6,324 nt of DNA from Candidatus Kapaibacterium sp. (lineage in GTDB: Bacteria; Bacteroidota; Ignavibacteria; Kapaibacteriales; UBA2268): NCBI GenBank assembly GCA_030835065.1, contig JAUQWR010000326.1:1-6324 (forward strand). The letters run 5' to 3'. The translations under genes were made by a program, and so were the position numbers. Position 1 is the stretch's first letter. The number at the start of each line of letters is the position of its first letter. Shown here one piece after another: positions 6,070-6,324 of this stretch. Under the pieces are notes generated by a model. That model was given only the letters and a program-made list of their open reading frames with translations. It made no database searches and was not told the DNA's origin.

Positions 6070-6324
6070 ACATATTGTTGTTTTTAGGCTCAAAGATTTT
6101 GCTCAAGGCGCTACTAAAGCCGAAAATGCTATCAAAATCAAAAATATGCTCGACGAATTGCCTGCTTTAATCAATGTGATTCGCAAATTCGAAACAGGAA
6201 TTGACCTTCTTAGATCCGACCGTTCTTTTGATCTTGGCTTAATTGCTGAATTTGATAATCTCGACGATCTTAATACTTACGCTGTTCATCCCGAGCATCT
6301 TCGAGTAGTAGATTTTATCAAATC
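6062..6324 (+). CDS. Dabb (stress-responsive alpha/beta barrel) domain protein, 3' end outside the window
   Basis: Eighty-seven complete codons are present before the window ends. The start MIKHIVVFRLKD is the typical first strand of Dabb proteins. It is followed by a helix ending in MLDELPALI, the strand VIRKFETGID with SDRSFDLGLIAEF (52-64) and the hallmark HPEHLRVVDFIK (76-87). Dabb domains are ferredoxin-like dimeric barrels of about 95-100 residues, so probably only 10 or so residues are missing. Plant members are stress-induced and some family members are polyketide cyclases (olivetolic acid cyclase); most bacterial ones have no known substrate. The gene overlaps the upstream membrane protein gene by eight bases (6062-6069), indicating translational coupling. 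The family call is firm; the function is open. Confidence 0.9.
   Translation, partial: MIKHIVVFRLKDFAQGATKAENAIKIKNMLDELPALINVIRKFETGIDLLRSDRSFDLGLIAEFDNLDDLNTYAVHPEHLRVVDFIK

Overview
The window looks like part of a chromosome from a low-GC bacterium. Hand counts give about 40-50 % GC in blocks of cheR, cheB and the early kinase gene, and about 26 % in cutA. Several starts carry good Shine-Dalgarno sequences. One intergenic promoter-like box (TATATTTG, minus strand) resembles the -7 element known from Bacteroidota. The gene content (CheR/CheB beside a soluble hybrid kinase, CutA, RadC, Dabb protein) would fit the Bacteroidota/Ignavibacteriota/Kapaibacterota side of the FCB group. This is an impression, not a proof. 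There are no RNA genes, insertion sequences, CRISPR arrays or phage genes, and no gene-free stretch over 300 bases; the longest gap is 71 bases.

Left block (1-4604, plus strand): a tight four-gene signalling operon. It holds the 3' part of cheR (methyltransferase), cheB (methylesterase with receiver domain), a large soluble hybrid histidine kinase (REC-PAS-HisKA-HATPase-REC-HPt, 810 aa) and a stand-alone CheY-like receiver (131 aa). Together they supply a receptor adaptation pair and a complete phosphorelay: four receiver domains, one kinase core and one HPt. No chemoreceptor, CheA or CheW is in the window. The cheB frame as given is broken by an apparent one-base deletion near 1591. The catalytic triad lies upstream of the break, but the last 55 or so residues are read out of frame. 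Re-reading one base restores a normal CheB C-terminus that stops one base before the kinase start.

Middle block (4601-5665, minus strand): cutA then radC, 12 bases apart and probably cotranscribed. radC runs into the receiver gene tail to tail, and the two stop codons overlap by four bases.

Right block (5737-6324, plus strand): a small three-helix membrane protein of unknown function, whose stop overlaps the start of a Dabb (stress-responsive alpha/beta barrel) gene that runs off the window. A 71-base AT-rich intergenic region separates it from divergent cutA and holds the likely promoters.
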